Origin: Ichthyosporea sp. XGB-2017a
Lineage: Eukaryota; Opisthokonta; Ichthyosporea
Assembly: GCA_002811675.1 (NCBI GenBank)
Contig: PDIM01010324.1
Location: 1-64,000, forward strand
Reading direction: 5' to 3'
DNA: 64,000 nucleotides
The stretch's first letter is position 1. Every line of letters starts with the position of its first letter. Below, piece after piece: positions 62,801 to 64,000 of this stretch. Both the position numbers and the translations under genes were made by a program. Under the pieces are notes generated by a model, which saw only the letters and a program-made list of their open reading frames with translations, ran no database searches and was not told where the DNA came from.

Positions 62801-64000
62801 GAGCCCATTGCACGAAATTCCACCAACACAATGGACTTTATATGTATCTTTGCTGTTTTGGCTGGAATCTAGATTGGCCCTTTGATTAAATTGATTCATG
62901 CAACTAGAGAACCCAGCATCTAGTTTTCCCGAAAAACTACTACCTTTTGATGTCTTCTGAAGGTCCTTCGGGCCAAAAACACTACGAAGACGATCTTCGG
63001 ACATGTCATCTTTGCCAACTTCGGCTACTTCTTCCCAAAGCTGTGCATACTGTTCTTTAAATATGTTTTCGTCATCTTCTTCTCTCTTTCTTACATTAGC
63101 TTCATACATATTGATCAACTCCTGAGAATCTCTCATCACTTGCTGACTTTCTCTTTTGAATCGTCTGCGTAAAACACCTCTCGGGCGACTTTCGGGGGCC
63201 CTTCTTCTCCTCTCTGTTTGCTCATTATTCTGCTGTTGTTTTTTGAAAAGAGAGACTGTGTCTATTCCTCTCAGAGCTTTTGCACGGATACTCGGAAGCA
63301 GACAGTACGCAGACAGCTCCCTTCCAGACATGTTAGTGGGGTCTTTGAGCAAATTTTCTTGGGACCATATACTCTTACTTTCATCTTCACCTTCACCGCC
63401 CTCATCTGCAGCTGCACCATCCCCTTCGCCCATTTTTTCATACGAACTGGACGTGGCGTCAGCAGAATCCATGGCAGCTTCTACAGCGTCCTCTTCCTCA
63501 TCCAAATCTGACTGAAAAGCAACAAGCTCATCTGTGTCTTTCAATTCAAATGCACTATTCTCACTACCTCTACCATTGTCGCTAACCATTGGGCTCATGG
63601 GATTGTCGAGCTGCTCTCGATTCGTATTTTGTTCACCGGCTTTGGGTTTCAACACTTTGCCACCCGGCGTGACAGTCTCTATCGTCCGTTTCATACTGCT
63701 TGCCTGAAGAGATATAGACCCACTAGCACATTGTTCTGCATGTTGCGAAAAATCGGTTTCTGACTCTCGTTCCGACTTTACAGCCGAGTAGACAAATTCC
63801 AAACGCCCCCCATAATGCGACTTTCTTCTGTAATGGGTCCCATATTTTGCAAAAAACTGAAAGTAGGTCTGCAGTTTGTCCAAACTTTGAGGATCTTCCA
63901 GCAGCTTTTGTGAAGAACCAGTTTCATTTTCTTTAAATCTTGGGAGATTTAGCATATCTTCAAGTACGCTGGGCTCCAACATAAGAGCACCCACATTTAA
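50897..64000 (-). CDS. Gene E: giant MACPF-LRR-EGF-GH16-like protein, 5' part outside window
   Basis: The frame is open from the right edge to the TAA at 50899-50897: 4367 residues with no intron. The start lies beyond the window. The first visible residues (LNVGALMLEPS) align with LNRGNMVLDRV of B and LTRANMMLSMG of C, so about 200-350 N-terminal residues are missing. Numbering from the edge: the MACPF signature YFQFFAKYGTHY is at about 41-52. The domain's C-terminal part (VGGISCNG, MSTWNYPAYL) is at about 395-430, after an acidic insertion with ERRRR and RRRFKR (about 260-285). Cys-rich modules lie at about 490-780, CxC modules at about 2245-2350, LRR block 1 at about 2540-2645, LRR block 2 at about 2785-2940, EGF-like modules at about 2990-3030 and 3620-3735, and a GH16-like domain at about 3910-4190 (FEYGVLEVEAQLP). 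It ends about 190 residues after that domain. It is a paralogue of B and C and is transcribed toward C. Confidence 0.85.
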   Translation of the reverse strand, partial: LNVGALMLEPSVLEDMLNLPRFKENETGSSQKLLEDPQSLDKLQTYFQFFAKYGTHYRRKSHYGGRLEFVYSAVKSERESETDFSQHAEQCASGSISLQASSMKRTIETVTPGGKVLKPKAGEQNTNREQLDNPMSPMVSDNGRGSENSAFELKDTDELVAFQSDLDEEEDAVEAAMDSADATSSSYEKMGEGDGAAADEGGEGEDESKSIWSQENLLKDPTNMSGRELSAYCLLPSIRAKALRGIDTVSLFKKQQQNNEQTERRRRAPESRPRGVLRRRFKRESQQVMRDSQELINMYEANVRKREEDDENIFKEQYAQLWEEVAEVGKDDMSEDRLRSVFGPKDLQKTSKGSSFSGKLDAGFSSCMNQFNQRANLDSSQNSKDTYKVHCVGGISCNGLLFQGTSSLTSLHQELTKWVMSTWNYPAYLDSSPNEYILMSELFEDTVHFKNQKASNNSATNLKISKMVSRRKKSMEIALRVYFEFYSSHLDASLYCEHLACSTQPRLLANGDCFCPDSSCRFNLLTRLSQAGGGYWDDSSGILLGGEGASSSVSCYDSEYFDASSGKCRPLIDLYKQCPPGENFIEVETGKCVPNCGRQKEVKSIDVVVSCAQIAEEKQRADGTLFQKGNNNKYQQFFVQDVAPELYINVPDGVESEKILMEKKLGYTCTTKASYCVHPCEKGTYLFEGKIKRPDLSRKLSGAEREILYSTTLGAPVFIKDSKTDSSEFASKGRVCLKKCPYGYKADEQSFTCVSKCLMDAYEKYDRSTGQTKCVNSCATDFSMKTPLRKICVPNTILGFYNATVHLGSFPALPCAVGNVSEEFVGNVFLDGSGSLKVGKANVATSLMITSVHSNDLEDALNTLMDDTKKQTIMEARKNVFDPCARSRRGSAVSFGGSAKICNAAQLEKKKDRAASTAWTKKLKEMQEDFGFIFQFLANRGCGTDGIRFSSGSFIKGSDKFGSNCRVLTFIDSRNNNFLTLDPITQGLRYGLKGERPAGFLGAGSLGSLGANCDSFLSNSKTCSPLSYLSSIGDSDAVIGNFFPPLSLDEQTGELRVRDTRNYKRQTFFKIHPVDQVNRISGSTCSNGARISQTHMPNGLKFPITPSAFYSRFSKPSGFGYILGDTPFKMIKVLYSKAGITKAFSNGRFDVRLTGSMLESITKASPPAPSYIQSPPFEKHFFEFVEVKTSIVQTISFPHLYRKYSRSVVVDPLKMSKAYILSDPSAPCFVCCMLIFDCKMLCDFQSSPESISKDYMQIDLSFEEAAKFMDFSRISVEGLISILQKTLGPLSVNRCSASGHVTLTCIRHIFEEFKGEFSAEVAVSFFEQNLFTRPYSFYVPSKASDFSLFAGGQEAVNFLGIVDEIRKEIEDLLPAAIGERKTRALSLLKFIEDKYQMLSFEPKTKSMLKQSKQILNEVMKYYHGLDDVSFAVQLKAQDIVLVHICLHDVSAVRYSRRGDFISWKTRRDSAIRNDTISSASSVTTRLNTSTPLPIEVFKDPKAVLQNLTKVRLEKTEALNIAKPFNQTTQSPRLFGANTFQAVYNMTKMGSLLRANETVESKLELLRISKFQGLNCQGENKGGTFCLMAEKPENLITVKFTFSFGSGHDTTREQTHTQVCQAKHICRSDRVKLSGTDGYLMFVLDYANNLLRFDLLHLETKKKGIKEEKWLAYISHAYAKYDCFNESICYEDSVPSNGYGNSFSSFSRVHSSSDTLLIRKGIHSSLAPKIAQVSVRNIELVKNNSAYFGLNPLSAFVRPCNSRIAVEPFNATQMMITTYVAFTFADRMESEETIAIYLCDHGCERRTLTVGTSINAVSAWADFSSFDISQVNAHVEAAILDTKSASQPRVTWERQAGLPGDKFTLGRYSVNAEFMEAILQYTYPYFDLISAVQSAIVKTQQTDYFPILARVQSRLKIFANIRLPNITKSEISVAYGELYRLSETPGDQFARYYSELKAYSWSLNVTQVLLTYSPNVIARRQVALAGRDLNAALLVLQHDIQVTPGDNFADYIKALRFNATGDVMSHVAFPNNSFSPGNSSSSYSIFSNAGVLNKTNSTGITLEQYKQQGYIPQLAYLNFPVTWEKINAFFHSYMTSPLMRVYPFVVVAYGPYMIEVNRTVSLEQTHCVDVMFKECALNGTNFALIVRYKMDPIEGNVAFQIAAPCVSNRRSDSCVAIKVSLWDLSGTQTGIKKFQKGDFRVIFSELPFLEVRRTQNLPSRDVFLTKAPKTLLDEQSLKLLVAPVCGTHFNFALPLPTSGCVCQAGYTGKSCVCNSNEHKVEDLEGNCVCDRTNMYAESKADSKKCICDPEKGLVSGKPNAIGNPTCVCANKGVQILDSTSKSCICNYQAGYHLDEETQACVFAEKVKVEITSVRSVNCGNSKAVFDYQDLQCRCIEQNVKYDMITMSCGDDDMPKNIASWTDAGSFNSDSYFWHKSIDPNAAVLSRGASVDSSEDAKENWFLQWTKLRSMSLKASTDPSLKGVSPTVSDQLTIEVLGEKVKPKAVFQIEQFVTEATYILEIVIMPGSFANSPGASKLGLNTIVEVNILNQTLIEMPSGFFSGLRNLVTLNIRNSHLSTLVNPDTFNGLFKVTTLDLRGNDLKLIGDGVMDEFKALQTFDVSENDIEYIDTAVFCSIKTLELLKISKITSICLPPFLFMKSNFRIDSQVNRIFSASIDQNTQFKCAKMQVCRETTETTCQSPSGPLEDSMLCIPSSVLPITEYHTNKTEVIIERDARENLPRIQVRHLDFLTFFVVSARKTLLFSFEGAELELSSFSSLAIRHANIVHLSKQLFEGLGFIQKLVLHECGIKYIQSGAFRELHMLKELVITGNNISHIMTGTFSGLTSLNILKLSGNHIESISENALAIQSLETLDLGYNTIQALPENVFQMLINLRILNLKSNHISVFPAMLFEPLANLVEIDIGNNHAGLIEDAFDMIPSPPKVIEFGIFSVLCVPPGVYKATILNPSTQSVFCKKPKHSSSKSCESQSTGCPAGGKVCSSDHHCNGARFPGAYNFCSFEGSCICDQYIVGVYCHVPAATIVTDFSGSSQMYFNIPLYPGSLKAYLPLWTRHIKLISPYMDNMLFNSGLFDGFTVLEKVEIEILVPLPDPIIPLASFFQEHPKIRSFDDVRVITPLGKLKKSSSTYEALRYRRDVSDETRHIDERLCQELVTVSEEAILRSIKQTRSEATRLVYALLSSFASVFQNSDLKCGLSEANTSKDSLRMLYSFEEFLVFSPKNFIYLDSAKGFAAVVYTNEFDSSSSRLVSIVSVKKEDPVDNTGVVSSIAFDFLHRVLNCEELFEVDIIIDHVSVFWPNIPIMCGVNVLLDTPFLLSISPLHYDSKIIQSKDTHNIFFDYGTLADRQVLCEPNELYRTGLRFNDKFRVCYGCQSPSDCEFLTVSFTDVSEETIHQQPVHPKTATSAFRISSDAPKSLTLQEFLSSVKDSVLLDSPSSVSLFYSSCAIIGLFDADLCTSNPTDSSCSDTGWCATKTLSIGPFSDATSSSCFVDELNLEFLENLENAKFNFLSRIPTFILLNVRYYTQEAQPDGFDASKNRLPSLAVLMWNGHETSFPGQNNSFFKPYQQMSLGRICENRKPSKVVPCRGNNVTKCENCLFENIGVECPFLDCPSTLKDVDCSAHGACVRGVCECERGWDGSSCSIPTPGSSVAAYIPCSGMGSLDTSTNSCKCSSMNLDPDCALCGSETFCSNGGVCEQGKCRCDQWYTGNFCQYPLVDVNLRYLNSFDGHIESLNLRMGLKPFMFIDPLPQSVVIPSILKIINVKVAQIVLANDVKGPEVVELPPFTFYGMLYLESIDLSEVFDIRKRFSSDKNALSGSVRAFDGLTNLRTLHVPLYSSICSSRTDAYILKGCSMWIDDCGANQECCTDIQITPVRVALPLKETHAISPISMVNIALNEDEWLVVSGNYSERGYGKASKMDLFPPLSDEWLTVPEGQNVKFRPKATHLLLSRVAKENVELKNNENPESDFYEFSGAKIESRLAFEYGVLEVEAQLPCRARSNTAITFSLWHTEQGMLQVMGENGKMPHPCTGRVGILQIQYGDSESEDEVTSARRATSMLYHPVDSSSRASCSNVSSTGFSRMTFGQLDGEIFGSNASACHYTYDLEAISDYKCESSQEFYSVFVRMTWTELGLNLFYIPLTKNKFHKRLHPFVVSYFANSTDIPFIPHSLTFEIGALEKYSLKKGENKAVSAPVFKEEFIVRNIRFSHACSTYEVSVLVLQSKNILSAAKTEKCDSSQARRYALLNEFRLFRMDSVEVRLIQQVPTKCTVVILPSNYEKPLYFKDYATARLKNPDNCLTKANWERTLSEALLQIGVIVMTTATLSPAQQARGYQGIKDSIASPNAKCLGA

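Overview
The window looks like nuclear DNA from a unicellular eukaryote. It has GT-AG introns of about 85-155 nt, AATAAA signals just after stop codons, standard stop codons, no bacterial operon signals, and very large secreted multidomain proteins. I cannot fix the lineage from sequence alone. The first 17 bases match the 3' end of the Illumina TruSeq read-1 adapter, so this is the raw left end of an assembled contig.

Layout. 1-17 is adapter. 17-409 (minus) and about 410-1832 (plus) are two decayed, 5'-truncated LINE fragments in opposite orientation. 1833-2621 holds no gene I can support. Gene A (2622-7861, +, five exons, 1575 aa) is a cysteine-rich protein with laminin-type EGF modules and a probable coiled coil. 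Gene B (8520-31306, +, five exons, 7452 aa) is a giant MACPF protein whose first exon alone is 19,518 nt. Gene F (31961-35790, -, two exons, 1230 aa) is a receptor-like protein with a type-1 periplasmic-binding-protein (ANF-receptor-like) ectodomain and about 7-9 membrane segments. Gene C (36147-50543, -, two exons, 4768 aa) and gene E (50897 to beyond 64000, -, 5' end outside the window) are two more MACPF giants paralogous to B. A and B run left to right; E, C and F run right to left. B and F converge at about 31.3-32.0 kb.

The three MACPF giants share one module order: signal peptide (seen in B and C), a MACPF pore-former-type domain with a long internal insertion carrying a multibasic site, cysteine-rich modules, about 1,400 residues of unrecognised sequence, a short CxC-rich stretch, two leucine-rich-repeat blocks, EGF-like modules, and a C-terminal domain resembling the GH16/beta-glucan-binding fold without its catalytic acidic motif. 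Recognition modules and a perforin-type domain therefore lie in one secreted polypeptide. B adds about 2,700 residues and a cysteine-rich tail encoded by small phase-0 exons and ending in a recent tandem repeat. I infer that the cluster encodes an extracellular recognition/pore-forming or adhesion system, with a membrane sensor (F) and an ECM-like partner (A) beside it. The function is inference; the domain signatures and splice structures were read directly from the sequence.
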